Below are positions 9,818 through 19,046 of a DNA stretch of 64,000 bases, in pieces. Made by a program: the position numbers and the translations under genes. Numbering within the stretch: the first letter of the stretch is position 1; each line of letters begins with the position of its first letter. The DNA is taken from positions 186,001 through 250,000 of the forward strand of contig NZ_CP068159.1 of assembly GCF_016728505.1 (NCBI RefSeq), read 5' to 3'. This stretch comes from Corynebacterium riegelii. GTDB lineage: Bacteria > Actinomycetota > Actinomycetes > Mycobacteriales > Mycobacteriaceae. The notes under the pieces are model-generated. The model had not been told where the DNA came from. It saw only the letters and a program-made list of their open reading frames with translations, and did no database searches.

Positions 9818-11076
9818 TTTAGGGTGATCCTTCCATCAATAGCGGGACGAGCAATGTCACGACGGTAATGCGCACCATCCAGGTTGATCGCGTCAATAAC
9901 CTCGTAGGCGTTGGCAACAGCGGCCTCAAGCGTCTCGCCCTGGCCTAGGGCGTTGAGCACGCGACCACCCGTGGCCACCAGCTGGCCGTCAGTATCTCTG
10001 CCGGTACCTGCGTGCAGCACGCGGGTCGGATCATCCAGGCCCTCGCCAGTGATCACGCCGCCGGTTTTCGGCTGCGCCGGGTAGCCCTGCGCCGCCAACA
10101 CCACAGTCGCGGCGTAGCCGGGCTTCCATTGCAGGGGTGGGAGTTCACGCAGACGTCCACAAGCAACTGCCCAAAGCGGCTCCAACAGCGGGGTCTCCAG
10201 CAAGCTGAGCACCGGCTGGGTCTCCGGATCACCGAAACGAGCATTGAACTCCACTACCGACGGCCCCTCGGCACCCCACGCCGCACCCACATAGAGCAGG
10301 CCGCTATACGGGATGCCGCGCTTGACCATCTCAGCTGCAACCGGCTTAGCAACCTCATCAACGATGCGCTCCACCCCGCCTTCCGGCAGCCACGGCAGCG
10401 GGCAGTACGCGCCCATGCCACCGGTATTCGGGCCTTCATCGTTGTCATAAGCACGCTTATGATCCTGCGCAGGCAGAAGCGGCACAACCGTCTCACCATC
10501 CACCAGGCAGAACAGACTGACCTCCGGGCCGTCCAAGAAAGACTCCATCAGCACCGGGTTGCCCGCCGCAATCACCGCCTGTGCGTGGGCCTTCGCCTCC
10601 TCGCGATCATGCGTCACCACAACGCCCTTGCCACCAGCAAGACCATCGTCCTTAACCACGTAAGGCGCGCCAAACGCATCAAGCGCGGCATCAATCTCAT
10701 CCTCCACCGTCACACGACGCGCCTGCGCAGTACGCACACCAGCCGCCGCCATGACGTCCTTTGCAAACGCCTTCGACCCCTCAAGCTGAGCCGCCTGTTT
10801 CGTCGGCCCAAAGGCAGGAATTCCCGCCGCCACCAGAGCGTCTACCGCCCCGGCAACCAGCGGGATCTCTGGACCGATAACTACCAATTCAGCGTTGATC
10901 TCTTTCGCCAACGCCACGATGTCCTCTGGGTTTTTCACGTCAACGTCACGAACCGTGGCTAAAGACGCCATCCCGGCGTTGCCCGGCGCGACAGTAAGTT
11001 CAACGGAACTGTCTTTGGCTAAACCTGCAAGCAGGGCGTGTTCACGGCCGCCCGAACCGATGACAAGGATGCGCAT
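9814..11076 (-). CDS. purD: Phosphoribosylamine-glycine ligase
   Basis: 420 residues from the ATG at 11076 ([16 protein letters not shown]). A longer frame to 11133 exists, but its extra residues are not conserved and run into the region upstream of the HIT gene. It is an ATP-grasp enzyme making GAR from phosphoribosylamine and glycine. Visible motifs include [13 protein letters not shown] and G-G-M-G-A-Y-C-P. It is divergent from the HIT gene with 31 bp between the starts. Confidence 0.95.
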   Translation of the reverse strand: MRILVIGSGGREHALLAGLAKDSSVELTVAPGNAGMASLATVRDVDVKNPEDIVALAKEINAELVVIGPEIPLVAGAVDALVAAGIPAFGPTKQAAQLEGSKAFAKDVMAAAGVRTAQARRVTVEDEIDAALDAFGAPYVVKDDGLAGGKGVVVTHDREEAKAHAQAVIAAGNPVLMESFLDGPEVSLFCLVDGETVVPLLPAQDHKRAYDNDEGPNTGGMGAYCPLPWLPEGGVERIVDEVAKPVAAEMVKRGIPYSGLLYVGAAWGAEGPSVVEFNARFGDPETQPVLSLLETPLLEPLWAVACGRLRELPPLQWKPGYAATVVLAAQGYPAQPKTGGVITGEGLDDPTRVLHAGTGRDTDGQLVATGGRVLNALGQGETLEAAVANAYEVIDAINLDGAHYRRDIARPAIDGRITLK

Positions 11077-11107
11077 ACAGACAAATTTACAGGTAGCTTG
11101 GGCAAGC

Positions 11108-11518
11108 ATGAGCACCGTATTCAGCAAGATCATTGCCGGCGAGATTCCCGGCCGCTTTGTTTACCGCGACGAGACCGTCGTCGCCTTCCTCACCATCGAG
11201 CCGATTGCGTACGGCCACACGCTGGTCGTGCCGGTTGAAGAGGTGGATAAGTGGACCGACCTCTCCCCGGAGGTTTGGGCTCACCTTAACGACGTCGCGC
11301 AGAAAGTCGGCCAAGCCGTCCTCGAAGTATGCGGCAGTGAGCGCGCCGGCTACCTGATTGCCGGCTTTGAGGTTCCGCATACCCACATCCACGTCTTCCC
11401 TGCCAATGACATGAGCGGCTACAACCTGGCTAACGTCATGGCCGCAGACGCCACGGACCCCTCCAAGATGGACGAGGTTGCCGAAGCGCTGAGGCAGGCA
11501 ATTGCTAAGCAGGCTTAG
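11108..11518 (+). CDS. HIT family protein (histidine triad hydrolase)
   Basis: 136 residues from ATG 11108. The histidine triad is seen as H-T-H-I-H-V-F-P near residue 95, and the N-terminal [10 protein letters not shown] is typical of HinT-like nucleoside phosphoramidases. It acts on AMP- or GMP-linked small molecules in the cytoplasm; the physiological substrate is not deducible. Its last 14 bp overlap the convergent histidine kinase gene. Confidence 0.9.
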   Translation: MSTVFSKIIAGEIPGRFVYRDETVVAFLTIEPIAYGHTLVVPVEEVDKWTDLSPEVWAHLNDVAQKVGQAVLEVCGSERAGYLIAGFEVPHTHIHVFPANDMSGYNLANVMAADATDPSKMDEVAEALRQAIAKQA

Positions 11519-12890
11519 CAGCTGGCATTGGCAGCGAAATAGTAAATGTTGAACCCTCGCCCGGCGCGGTTTTCACGCTGATCGTGCCGTCGTGCTGCTC
11601 TATCAGTGACTTGGTAATGGCAAGGCCCAGACCTGAGCCGCCGCCGGTGCCGCGCGTGCGCGAGGTGTCCGCGCGGTAGAAGCGGTCAAAGATGTGCGCC
11701 GCATCCTTCGGATCCATGCCGATGCCGTTGTCTGCAATATCTATAGACACCCGGTCTAGGTACTCCCTGAGCGTCACGGTGACTTCCGCGTCTGGGCCGG
11801 CGTGCTTGAACGCGTTAGTGATCAGGTTGGTCAACACCTGGTAGAGACGGTCCGGGTCGCCGTTGACCACAGGCGGGCGGCTGCAATCGTGGTTGATACG
11901 CAACACACGATCCGGAAACGCCGCGCCTAGCGAGCTTGCCACCGAGGCGGTCAGCTCCAGCATGTCTACCTCACGCTTGTTCAGGCGCGCTCCCTCTGCA
12001 CGGGTGAGCGCCAACAGGTCTTCCACCAGCAGCTGCATGCGGGCGGATTCCTCGTCGATCTTGCGGATCACCATGTCCGCGTCCGGCGCCATACCCTTGT
12101 TGTACAGCTCTGCGAACCCGCGCACGCTGGTCAGCGGAGTACGCAGTTCATGCGACGCATCACCGACGAAGCGGCGCATCTGTTCCTCTTTCGCTTCTGC
12201 TTCCTTCACGGATTCCTGCAGCTGCGACACCATGGTGTTCATGGCGTAAGAGAGCTTGCCAACCTCAGTCTCACGGGACCAGCGGGGGACGCGGCGTGAC
12301 TGCTCGCCTGCTGCAATCGCCAGTGCGGTGGATTCGACCACCCGCAACGGCTTCAGCGCCCGATCCACCTGGCTGCGAGCCACATAGACAATGCCCAACA
12401 TGGCCAACGCACCAATCGCGGTCTCAGCAATTGCAAGCGCTGTCAGCGTTCTGCGCTCCTGGTCCAACTTCTTGGCCACGAACTTCACAGTGCCGTCCGG
12501 CTCCTGGCGTTTCATGGCACGCCATTGCCGGTTGAAGTCTGCACCGTCTTGGGAGCCAATGGTCTGTCCCTTGTTGAAGCTGCGCAGCTGCGTGTAGTCC
12601 GGCGGCGTCGCACTATAGGCCGGCTCCCACAAATGCGTGTAGCCAGGAAACAGCATCCCCTGGTGGAAATCGCTCGGCGCACCATAGGACGGCAGCCATG
12701 CGGTTTGGCCGACCCAGGTATCCAAACCGTCTTCGAGCTGATCGTCCGCACGCTGGTACAGCAGCGAACGCATCAGCAGGTAGACCGTGACAAAGCTGAG
12801 CAGCATCGCCAGCAAGGACACGGCCACAACCACCGTCACCAGCTTCTTCTGAAGCGGGGTGTTCTGGCCGTAAGACTTGGAAAGAATCAT
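11505..12890 (-). CDS. Sensor histidine kinase of the PhoP-type two-component system
   Basis: 461 residues. A first membrane helix (about 17-40), an extracytoplasmic loop of about 120 residues and a second helix (about 152-172) lead to a HAMP segment, the dimerisation box S-H-E-L-R-T-P-L-T with phospho-accepting His near 247, and an HATPase domain with N box N-L-I-T-N-A-F-K-H, G1 D-N-G-I-G-M and G2 G-G-S-G-L-G-L. It follows the response regulator gene by 18 bp on the same strand. By its partner it corresponds to mycobacterial PhoR, called PhoS in C. glutamicum, which senses phosphate limitation; the signal here is inferred from that. Confidence 0.88.
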   Translation of the reverse strand: MILSKSYGQNTPLQKKLVTVVVAVSLLAMLLSFVTVYLLMRSLLYQRADDQLEDGLDTWVGQTAWLPSYGAPSDFHQGMLFPGYTHLWEPAYSATPPDYTQLRSFNKGQTIGSQDGADFNRQWRAMKRQEPDGTVKFVAKKLDQERRTLTALAIAETAIGALAMLGIVYVARSQVDRALKPLRVVESTALAIAAGEQSRRVPRWSRETEVGKLSYAMNTMVSQLQESVKEAEAKEEQMRRFVGDASHELRTPLTSVRGFAELYNKGMAPDADMVIRKIDEESARMQLLVEDLLALTRAEGARLNKREVDMLELTASVASSLGAAFPDRVLRINHDCSRPPVVNGDPDRLYQVLTNLITNAFKHAGPDAEVTVTLREYLDRVSIDIADNGIGMDPKDAAHIFDRFYRADTSRTRGTGGGSGLGLAITKSLIEQHDGTISVKTAPGEGSTFTISLPMPAAKPA

Positions 12891-12908
12891 TGACTGCGTC
12901 GTGGCGTG

Positions 12909-13613
12909 TTACTGGCGCGGGGTGCGCAGCACGTAGCCGACACCACGCACGGTGTGGATCAGCTGCTGTTCGCCTTGGTCTACTTTGCGACGCAAGTACG
13001 AAATATACGACTCCACCACATTGCCATCGCCACCGAAGTCGTAGTGCCACACGTTGTCCAAAATCTTCGCCTTGGACACCACAACCTCCGCATTCAGCAT
13101 GAGGTAGCGCAGCAGGTTGAACTCAGTCGGAGAAAGGTCCACGATCTTGCCAGCCTTGGTCACCTCATGCGTCTCATCGTTGAGCGTCAGGTCCGCATAA
13201 CGCAGGGTGCCGTCGCCCTTCTCATCCTCCATCACGTTTCCGCGACGCAAAATCACACGCAGGCGAGTAATAACCTCCTCCAAGGAGAACGGCTTGGTCA
13301 CATAGTCATCCGCACCAATGGTCAGGCCGTGGATACGATCCTCCACGGCGTCCTTCGCGGTGAGGAATAGCACCGGCGCATCCAACCCCTCAGCGCGCAG
13401 CGTGGTCAAGAGCTCGAAGCCATCCATCCCCGGCATCATCACGTCCAGGATGTACGCATCCGGCTTAAAGGAACGCGCCAACTCAAGCGCCTCCTGACCT
13501 GACGTCACGCTCTCAACCTCAAAACCCTGAAACTTCAGGGACACAGTCAAAAGCTCAACAATGTTCGGCTCATCATCAACAACAAGCACCTTTACAGCCG
13601 GATTCTCAGCCAT
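12909..13613 (-). CDS. PhoP-type response regulator (OmpR/PhoB class)
   Basis: 234 residues from ATG 13613; an ATG four codons earlier (13625) has the AGGAG sequence directly against it and is less likely. The receiver domain has V-V-D-D-E-P, phosphorylation Asp in L-D-V-M-M-P-G-M-D-G and the Lys in Y-V-T-K-P-F-S. The C-terminal winged helix contains L-S-P-T-E-F-N-L-L-R-Y and D-F-G-G-D-G-N-V-V-E-S-Y. The match to M. tuberculosis PhoP is close over the whole length; the C. glutamicum orthologue is named PhoR and controls the phosphate starvation response. The symbol is left empty because phoP and phoR conflict between genera. Confidence 0.92.
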   Translation of the reverse strand: MAENPAVKVLVVDDEPNIVELLTVSLKFQGFEVESVTSGQEALELARSFKPDAYILDVMMPGMDGFELLTTLRAEGLDAPVLFLTAKDAVEDRIHGLTIGADDYVTKPFSLEEVITRLRVILRRGNVMEDEKGDGTLRYADLTLNDETHEVTKAGKIVDLSPTEFNLLRYLMLNAEVVVSKAKILDNVWHYDFGGDGNVVESYISYLRRKVDQGEQQLIHTVRGVGYVLRTPRQ

Positions 13614-13689
13614 GTGTGGGGTCATCTCCTCTTTGTTTCTGCTTGGGTTCGCGTTTGGGTTTTGTTTGGGTAACTGCTCAAACGCGTAT

Positions 13690-13740
13690 CTCACAGATAT
13701 CTAACACCCACAGACTGTACGTTTCCTGAACGTTTACTGC
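13690..13740 (-). promoter_or_regulatory. Candidate promoter and regulator site of the PhoP-type operon
   Basis: On the minus strand TGTTAGATAT looks like an extended -10 element about 80 bp before the regulator start. Just upstream on that strand is a direct repeat with an 11-bp period (plus-strand ACGTTTCCTGA at 13719-13729 and ACGTTTACTGC at 13730-13740). PhoP-family regulators bind direct repeats with an 11-bp period, so autoregulation is plausible. This is inference from spacing. Confidence 0.35.
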
Positions 13741-13839
13741 ATGCGCAACAGGAAGTTCCGCGATGTTCAGTTGGAGTGCTCAACCCCCAGCACCCCCAAC
13801 GACCCCACCCCAGACACACCCGCCCCAAAAAAGAAATGG

Positions 13840-13912
13840 AGCTGGAGACGAGACTTGAACTCGCAACCTACGGTTTACAAGACCGTTGCGCTACCGATTG
13901 CGCCACTCCAGC
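13840..13912 (-). tRNA. tRNA-Thr (anticodon TGT)
   Basis: Read on the minus strand the 73 bases form a complete cloverleaf. Acceptor arms are GCTGGAG and CTCCAGC. The anticodon stem is ACGGT/ACCGT with loop CTTGTAA, giving anticodon TGT (threonine, ACA codons). The T arm is TGCGAGTTCAAGTCTCG. The CCA end is not encoded. It lies between the regulator operon and thrE. Confidence 0.95.
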
Positions 13913-13980
13913 AATGGGAGACAGCCTACAGAACGAAACCGGAAATTGTTACATCGGCTAGGGTTTGACGGGTGAAATCA

Positions 13981-15435
13981 ATGTGGGACATGCTGCGCGG
14001 CTCGCGGCAACGCGTGGCCACAATTGACGCTGCACGAACTTCTCCGCCGCCGAGTGTGCTGGCACCTGTCGTCCTGACGGATCCGACGCAGGTCGCTGCT
14101 GTGATGACTATCGCGGCCCGCATCGGGGAGATTCTGATTGCGAACGGCACGACGTCCTCGGACGCGATTGCCCAGATCCGTACCGTGACCTCCTCGTATG
14201 GCCTTCACTACTGCCACGTGGATATTACGGTGAATACGATCACGATGAATACGGTGATCGTCGGTAAGGAGAAGCGAACCCCGGTCACCGTCTTCCGTGT
14301 GGTGACCATGATGAGTGAGAACTACCACAAGCTGCAGGAAGCTGACCGGCTAATCCGCTCCATCCGTGCCGGCGCGACGCGGCCCGAGATGGCCGAGAAG
14401 ATCTTGGACGACATTGATCACTCGCCCATCCCATACCGCAACACCCGCTTCCTCGCTGGCTGGTTTGTCATGGGCGCGGCCGTTGCCATCCTGCTTGGCG
14501 GCGACTGGCTGATGTCACTGATCGGCGGCATCACCGCGTTTCTGATCATGGGGTTCAACAAAGTCCTGTCCAGAAACTCGCTGCCATACTTCTTCCACTG
14601 CGTCATCGGCGGCTTCCTAGCCACCATCCCCGCGGCGGTGTTTTATGACTTCTCGGCACACATCGGCCACACCATCGTGCCCAGCCAGGTCATCGCCTCG
14701 GGCATCGTGGTGTTGCTTGCTGGTTTGACGCTGGTGCAGTCGCTTCTCGACGGCATAACGGGCTCCCCCGTCACCGCCTCCGCCCGCTTCTTCCAAACAG
14801 TCCTTTTCACCGGGGGCATTGTCGCCGGCGTGGCCATGGGGCTCTACTTTTCAAATCTGGTGGGCGTGAGCCTGCCGCCAATTGAGACGATGCTGGGCAA
14901 GCCGTCTTTGGATTCCGTGGTGTGGCGCATCCTCGGTGGCGCCACGGCAGCCGGCGCGTTTGCCGTGACCTGCTTCGCGGAAAAACCCGCGGTATTTTTG
15001 TCATTCCTCACCGCGGGCGCAGGTTCCGCAATGTACTACCTGTTCCTGCTGCCGCTTGGCACTGGGCGTTTCATTGCAACCACTGCCTGCGCCATCGTCA
15101 TCGGCCTCGCCGGCGGTTTGATTGCTCGCCGCTACCTGATCAGCCCGGTGATCACCGCCGTTGCCGGTGTGACCCCATTCTTGCCGGGCTCGGGCATCTA
15201 CCGCGGCATGTACGCGGTGATGAACGAGCAAATGGTTGTCGGCCTGACTAACATCTTCATGGCAATCGCCACCTGCATGGCTCTGGCCGGCGGTGTAGTC
15301 TTCGGCGAATGGATCGCCCGCAAGCTGCGCGCACCGCAAACATATCTGCCATATCGTGCACTGAAGCGCGTTGGGCGGATGACCTTCGGTAGCATGGCCG
15401 GAGTATCTCGTAAACGTCCAAGGAGGAATCCCTAG
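13981..15435 (+). CDS. thrE: Threonine/serine exporter ThrE
   Basis: 484 residues from ATG 13981; a GTG at 13972 is an alternative adding three residues. An N-terminal cytoplasmic domain (V-T-S-x-Y-G-L-H-Y-C-H-V-D-I-T-V-N-T-I) is followed by about ten membrane helices from residue 155. Matching stretches to C. glutamicum ThrE include I-A-S-G-I-V-V-L-L-A-G-L-T-L-V-Q-S-L and P-G-S-G-I-Y-R-G-M-Y-A. It exports threonine and serine using proton motive force. Its TAG stop shares one base with the GTG of the next gene. Confidence 0.95.
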   Translation: MWDMLRGSRQRVATIDAARTSPPPSVLAPVVLTDPTQVAAVMTIAARIGEILIANGTTSSDAIAQIRTVTSSYGLHYCHVDITVNTITMNTVIVGKEKRTPVTVFRVVTMMSENYHKLQEADRLIRSIRAGATRPEMAEKILDDIDHSPIPYRNTRFLAGWFVMGAAVAILLGGDWLMSLIGGITAFLIMGFNKVLSRNSLPYFFHCVIGGFLATIPAAVFYDFSAHIGHTIVPSQVIASGIVVLLAGLTLVQSLLDGITGSPVTASARFFQTVLFTGGIVAGVAMGLYFSNLVGVSLPPIETMLGKPSLDSVVWRILGGATAAGAFAVTCFAEKPAVFLSFLTAGAGSAMYYLFLLPLGTGRFIATTACAIVIGLAGGLIARRYLISPVITAVAGVTPFLPGSGIYRGMYAVMNEQMVVGLTNIFMAIATCMALAGGVVFGEWIARKLRAPQTYLPYRALKRVGRMTFGSMAGVSRKRPRRNP

Positions 15436-15842
15436 TGCCACCGAAGATCACGGACTCGCGGCCCGCACCCGATGCTGTTCTTGAGATGGAGGAGCAGACC
15501 GCAGCAGGCGCACGTCGGATCGTGGCCACCTACGCGGAGGACTTCTTCGACGGCGTGACCCTCATGTCCATGCTTGGCGTGGAGCCGAAGGGCTTTGTGT
15601 ACAAGCGCTACGCAGAGCAGCTTGAAGCGGAAGCGGCCGAGGCCGAGGCAGCAAAACCTGCCAAGAAGACCACGAAGAAGGCAGCAAAGAAGGCCGCGAA
15701 GAAGACAGCCAAGAAGACGACAAAGAAGACCACCAAGAAGACTGCGAAGAAGGCCGCTAAGAAGGCGACCAAGAAAACCACCAAGAAGACGGTGAAGAAG
15801 GCAGCCAAGAAGGCTGCAAAGAAGACGACCACCACCGAGTAG
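15435..15842 (+). CDS. Lysine-rich protein with histone-H1-like tail
   Basis: 135 residues from a GTG that overlaps the thrE stop by one base. Residues 1-65 form a short acidic-neutral domain (M-E-E-Q-T-A-A-G-A-R-R-I-V-A-T-Y-A-E-D-F-F-D-G), and residues 73-132 are almost entirely AKK, TKK and KTTKK units, like the basic tails of HupB, HU-like Lsr2 partners or eukaryotic H1. Such tails bind DNA or other polyanions non-specifically. The head domain matches no nucleoid protein I know. Coupling to an amino-acid exporter gene is unexplained. Confidence 0.75.
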   Translation: MPPKITDSRPAPDAVLEMEEQTAAGARRIVATYAEDFFDGVTLMSMLGVEPKGFVYKRYAEQLEAEAAEAEAAKPAKKTTKKAAKKAAKKTAKKTTKKTTKKTAKKAAKKATKKTTKKTVKKAAKKAAKKTTTTE

Positions 15843-15844
15843 TC

Positions 15845-16279
15845 ATGGCGCGTGCGCTTTACGCCCTTGCGGCTGCCGCGGCGCTCACGCTGAGCGCATG
15901 CGGCGCCAAGGAGGACATCTGGCAGGTCACTGCGGTCTACACCGATCCTTCGGTCCCGGGTGACCTGCCGCCGGACGCCCACGGCTCCGCCAACTTCTCC
16001 CTGTCCGGCAACACAGTGCACGGCACCACCCCCTGCGCTCTCGTCACCGCCCAGGTCACGCTGGAAGATGAGCAGTTGACCATCGATAGCATCGACATGC
16101 GGCCACGCACCGACGTCGACTGCATCGGCGGCCGCCTCTACACACACGAGCAGCTCGCTTCCCTTTTGGAGCCTGGTTTGCTTTTCGACGTCAACGTCCA
16201 CCCCAACTCCCGCCTCTCCCTAGTGAAAGTCGACCCGGACGTTGTGGACGCCCCCATCATCACCCTGCGCAAGCTCTAA
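15845..16279 (+). CDS. Small lipoprotein, unknown function
   Basis: 144 residues starting 2 bp after the lysine-rich gene, so probably in the thrE operon. The N-terminus M-A-R-A-L-Y, alanine-rich core and lipobox L-S-A-C-G mark a lipoprotein. The mature domain has a cysteine pair (T-P-C-A and V-D-C-I) and is predicted beta-rich. No family recognised. A one-mismatch copy of the dispersed motif (GCTTTTCGACG at 16180-16190) lies near its 3' end. Confidence 0.7.
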   Translation: MARALYALAAAAALTLSACGAKEDIWQVTAVYTDPSVPGDLPPDAHGSANFSLSGNTVHGTTPCALVTAQVTLEDEQLTIDSIDMRPRTDVDCIGGRLYTHEQLASLLEPGLLFDVNVHPNSRLSLVKVDPDVVDAPIITLRKL

Positions 16280-16314
16280 CTCTGGGTCTTTCACGCTAGG
16301 TCTCTCACGTTGGG

Positions 16315-17334
16315 TCAGTCCGTGCGTGGGGGTGTGATGGTGGCGCCGGGGATGAATTCGGTATCCAGAAGCACGCGGGTAGAAATCCCGGAAGAGCTCC
16401 CAGTAGAACTCGGCGAATCTCCGGCGAGGAGATCGCTGAGAAGGGTGGCGGTGGTGGTGCCTTTGAGGTGGTTGGGTTGGCGTACCGTCGATAAGCTGCG
16501 AAGCTCTGCTGCCTCAATGCCATCGAACCCGGTGACTGAGAGATCATGGGGCACGCGGTCACCGTAGGCAGCGAGGACGCCGAGTGCCATGGAATCCGTG
16601 GTGCACAACACGGCGGTGAGGTCCGGGTGGCGGGCGAGCAGTTCGCGGGCACCATCGGCGGCGGAGTCAATGTCGTTGAGGTGGCGGGTGACCACGGGGA
16701 CGTTGCCCAGCACGGCGCGTGCTCCTTCGACGCGGGCGCGCTGTACCTCCAGGTCTGCCAGAGTAACGTCAGCAACCTCCCCGTTGAACGGCGTGGAGAA
16801 CATGCGCTTAGCCAAAATGCCCACGCGCGTGTGCCCGGCAGCCTTCAGCGCATGGGCTGCGGACTGGATCGCCGTGTAGTCATCGATGCCAACAAACGGG
16901 GCGTCGACCTGTTTCGGCTGGTCACACACAACAAGTGGCAGGCCGCGGGCGATGGCTTGCTGCAGCTGGGGGTCGTGTTCGGGGACGGAGTAGACCACGA
17001 TGCCGTCCACAATCGCATCATGCACGCTCGCACACGCGGGGATCAGGGTCAGCGAGTAGTTCTTGATGGAAGACAACCCGGCGAGGAAATCCACAGACGC
17101 GCGGTCCTCGAAGGCGAAACTGAGCTCTTCCGTCAGCACCACCCCAACGGCCCCGGTCTTTTGCGTGCGCAAGGAACGCGCCATGGGGTCGGGGCCTGCG
17201 TAGCCTTGGGCTTTCGCGGCAGCCAGGATTCGTTCGCGCAGCGCCTCTGAAAGCTGGTCTGGGTTGTTGAAGGCGTTGGACACTGTGGTGCGTGAAACGC
17301 CTAGTTCTGCGGCCAGTGAAGCAAGAGACGGCAT
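16315..17334 (-). CDS. LacI family transcriptional regulator
   Basis: 339 residues from ATG 17334 (MPSLASLAAELGVSRTTVSN); upstream in-frame ATGs overlap the divergent esterase gene. The N-terminal helix-turn-helix and hinge L-R-T-Q-K-T-G-A-V-G-V-V are followed by a periplasmic-binding-protein-like effector domain with I-D-D-Y-T-A, T-D-S-M-A-L-G-V-L and the conserved V-R-Q-P. The ligand is probably a sugar or nucleoside. Divergent transcription from the esterase gene with only 22 bp between the starts suggests it may control it. An exact copy of the dispersed motif (16486-16496) encodes L-S-T-V-R. Confidence 0.85.
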   Translation of the reverse strand: MPSLASLAAELGVSRTTVSNAFNNPDQLSEALRERILAAAKAQGYAGPDPMARSLRTQKTGAVGVVLTEELSFAFEDRASVDFLAGLSSIKNYSLTLIPACASVHDAIVDGIVVYSVPEHDPQLQQAIARGLPLVVCDQPKQVDAPFVGIDDYTAIQSAAHALKAAGHTRVGILAKRMFSTPFNGEVADVTLADLEVQRARVEGARAVLGNVPVVTRHLNDIDSAADGARELLARHPDLTAVLCTTDSMALGVLAAYGDRVPHDLSVTGFDGIEAAELRSLSTVRQPNHLKGTTTATLLSDLLAGDSPSSTGSSSGISTRVLLDTEFIPGATITPPRTD

Positions 17335-17356
17335 GCAGCCGATAGTATCGCGTGCC

Positions 17357-18142
17357 ATGCGGCATTCCATGGACTACGGCGGGCTTGAGCGCACTTGGAT
17401 TCAAATCGACGGCGACCCGGGCACGGCGATCATGTTTTTGCACGGTTCGCGCCAGTCGGCGTCGGTGGTGCGTAACTTTACTAACCGCCAGTTCGAGGGC
17501 CTCGGCCCGACGGTGGTGTACCCGGATGGCTACCACCATCATTTCAACGATCTTCGGGTCGGGTTTCAGGAGCGTGCCCGCCGCGACAACATCGATGACG
17601 TGGGTTTTCTCACCGCGCTGGCTGGCCGCTTCGACCGGGTTATCGCCTGCGGGTTTTCCAATGGTGGGCAGATGGTGCTCAGGCTTCTGTGGGAGTCACC
17701 AATCACCTTCGAGGCAGCAGCGTTATTTGGGGCTTCTTTGCCTATCGACGCCAACGTCATCGAACTCTCCGCCCCCTTCACCCCCACCCCGCTGCTGATT
17801 GTCCAGGGCACCGAGGACCCGCTCGTGCCTTACCAGGGCGGTATGTCTGGCATTGGCAACGCGAATCGCGGGGAGACAATGTCCGCCATGGATTCCGCAA
17901 GGCGCCTGGCGCGCTACAACGGTGCCGAAACGCAGCACACCCACACGCAGCATGACGGGTACACGGAAGACACCTGGAACGCCCCGGGCGCCCAGCCGGT
18001 GAGGTTGGTGTCGGTGGCGGGGGTGGGGCATCTCGTGCCCGTCGATAAGCAACTAGACCCTCGGTTGGGACCGGGGACCGACAAGGTGACCGGGGCGCAG
18101 CTGCTTACGCGTTTCCTCGACGCTGCCGGGCAAACTCACTGA
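17357..18142 (+). CDS. Alpha/beta hydrolase, PHB-depolymerase/LpqC-like esterase
   Basis: 261 residues from ATG 17357. Motifs: oxyanion region F-L-H-G-S-R-Q-S-A, nucleophile elbow C-G-F-S-N-G-G-Q-M (Ser near 100), Asp in G-T-E-D-P-L-V-P-Y and His in V-G-H-L-V-P. The pattern fits the polyhydroxybutyrate depolymerase/feruloyl esterase group. No signal peptide is visible, so cytoplasmic action is likely. The last 38 bp overlap rlmB tail to tail. Two copies of the dispersed motif lie in it (17740-17750 and exact at 18040-18050). Confidence 0.8.
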   Translation: MRHSMDYGGLERTWIQIDGDPGTAIMFLHGSRQSASVVRNFTNRQFEGLGPTVVYPDGYHHHFNDLRVGFQERARRDNIDDVGFLTALAGRFDRVIACGFSNGGQMVLRLLWESPITFEAAALFGASLPIDANVIELSAPFTPTPLLIVQGTEDPLVPYQGGMSGIGNANRGETMSAMDSARRLARYNGAETQHTHTQHDGYTEDTWNAPGAQPVRLVSVAGVGHLVPVDKQLDPRLGPGTDKVTGAQLLTRFLDAAGQTH

Positions 18143-19046
18143 GCACCACGCCTGCAGCAACCGAGGCGTTGAGGGATTCCACCCACGGCGCCATAGGCAC
18201 GGACATGATCACGTCACAATTCTCACGCACCAGGCGCGAGATGCCCTTGCCCTCGCTGCCAACCACGATGACCACGGGGTCCGTGCCGCCGTCGAACGTA
18301 TCCAGGGTGTGCTCCCCGCCTGCGTCAAGGCCCACGACCATGTAGCCGTTGTCCTTGAACTGCTTGATGGTGCGCGTCAGGTTGGTCTCACGAGCCACCG
18401 GAAGGCGCGCCGCAGTACCGGCGGAGGTACGCCACGCAACACCCGTGACCTGCGCGGAGCGACGCTCCGGGATCACCACACCGTGGCCACCAAACGCCGC
18501 CGTGGAACGAATCACAGCACCCAGGTTGCGCGGGTCCGTGATGTTGTCGAGCACGACGAACATGCCGGTCTCGCCACGCTCCTTCACGCTAGCGATCAGG
18601 TCAAAGACGTCCGCGTACTTGTACGGCTGAATCTTCAAGCCCACGCCCTGGTGCATGCCGTTGCCGGTCATGTCATCCAGCTGCTGGCGCGGCACCTCAT
18701 GCACCGGGATGCCACGGGAGTTTGCCAAGGTCACAGCTTCGCTCAGACGGTCATCGTGGCCGGTGCCAAACGCCACGTAGAGGGCCTCTGCAGGCACCTT
18801 GGCGTGCAGGCACTCCACCACCGGGTTGCGGCCAACCACCAGGTCAGCCTGCTCCTTTTCGTGACGACCCTGATTCCGACGCTGCTGCTCCAACTTCCGC
18901 TTGTGCGCCGCGTGGTACACGCGGTCCTCCGCCTTGGGCGTGGCACCTTTGCCGCGCAGCCCGCGGCGGATCTGCCCGCCAGAGCCTTTTGTTGCGCCCT
19001 TCTTGTTTTTCTTCTGCTTATCGGGGCGGCCGTACGGTTTCGCCAT
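18105..19046 (-). CDS. rlmB: 23S rRNA (guanosine 2'-O-)-methyltransferase RlmB-type
   Basis: 313 residues. A basic, lysine/arginine-rich N-terminal tail (1-65) precedes the substrate-binding domain ([11 protein letters not shown]) and the SPOUT knot domain with [25 protein letters not shown] and [10 protein letters not shown]. It methylates the ribose of a guanosine in 23S rRNA using SAM. It starts right after the cysS stop, and this cysS-rlmB pairing is common in actinobacteria. Confidence 0.9.
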   Translation of the reverse strand: MAKPYGRPDKQKKNKKGATKGSGGQIRRGLRGKGATPKAEDRVYHAAHKRKLEQQRRNQGRHEKEQADLVVGRNPVVECLHAKVPAEALYVAFGTGHDDRLSEAVTLANSRGIPVHEVPRQQLDDMTGNGMHQGVGLKIQPYKYADVFDLIASVKERGETGMFVVLDNITDPRNLGAVIRSTAAFGGHGVVIPERRSAQVTGVAWRTSAGTAARLPVARETNLTRTIKQFKDNGYMVVGLDAGGEHTLDTFDGGTDPVVIVVGSEGKGISRLVRENCDVIMSVPMAPWVESLNASVAAGVVLSEFARQRRGNA

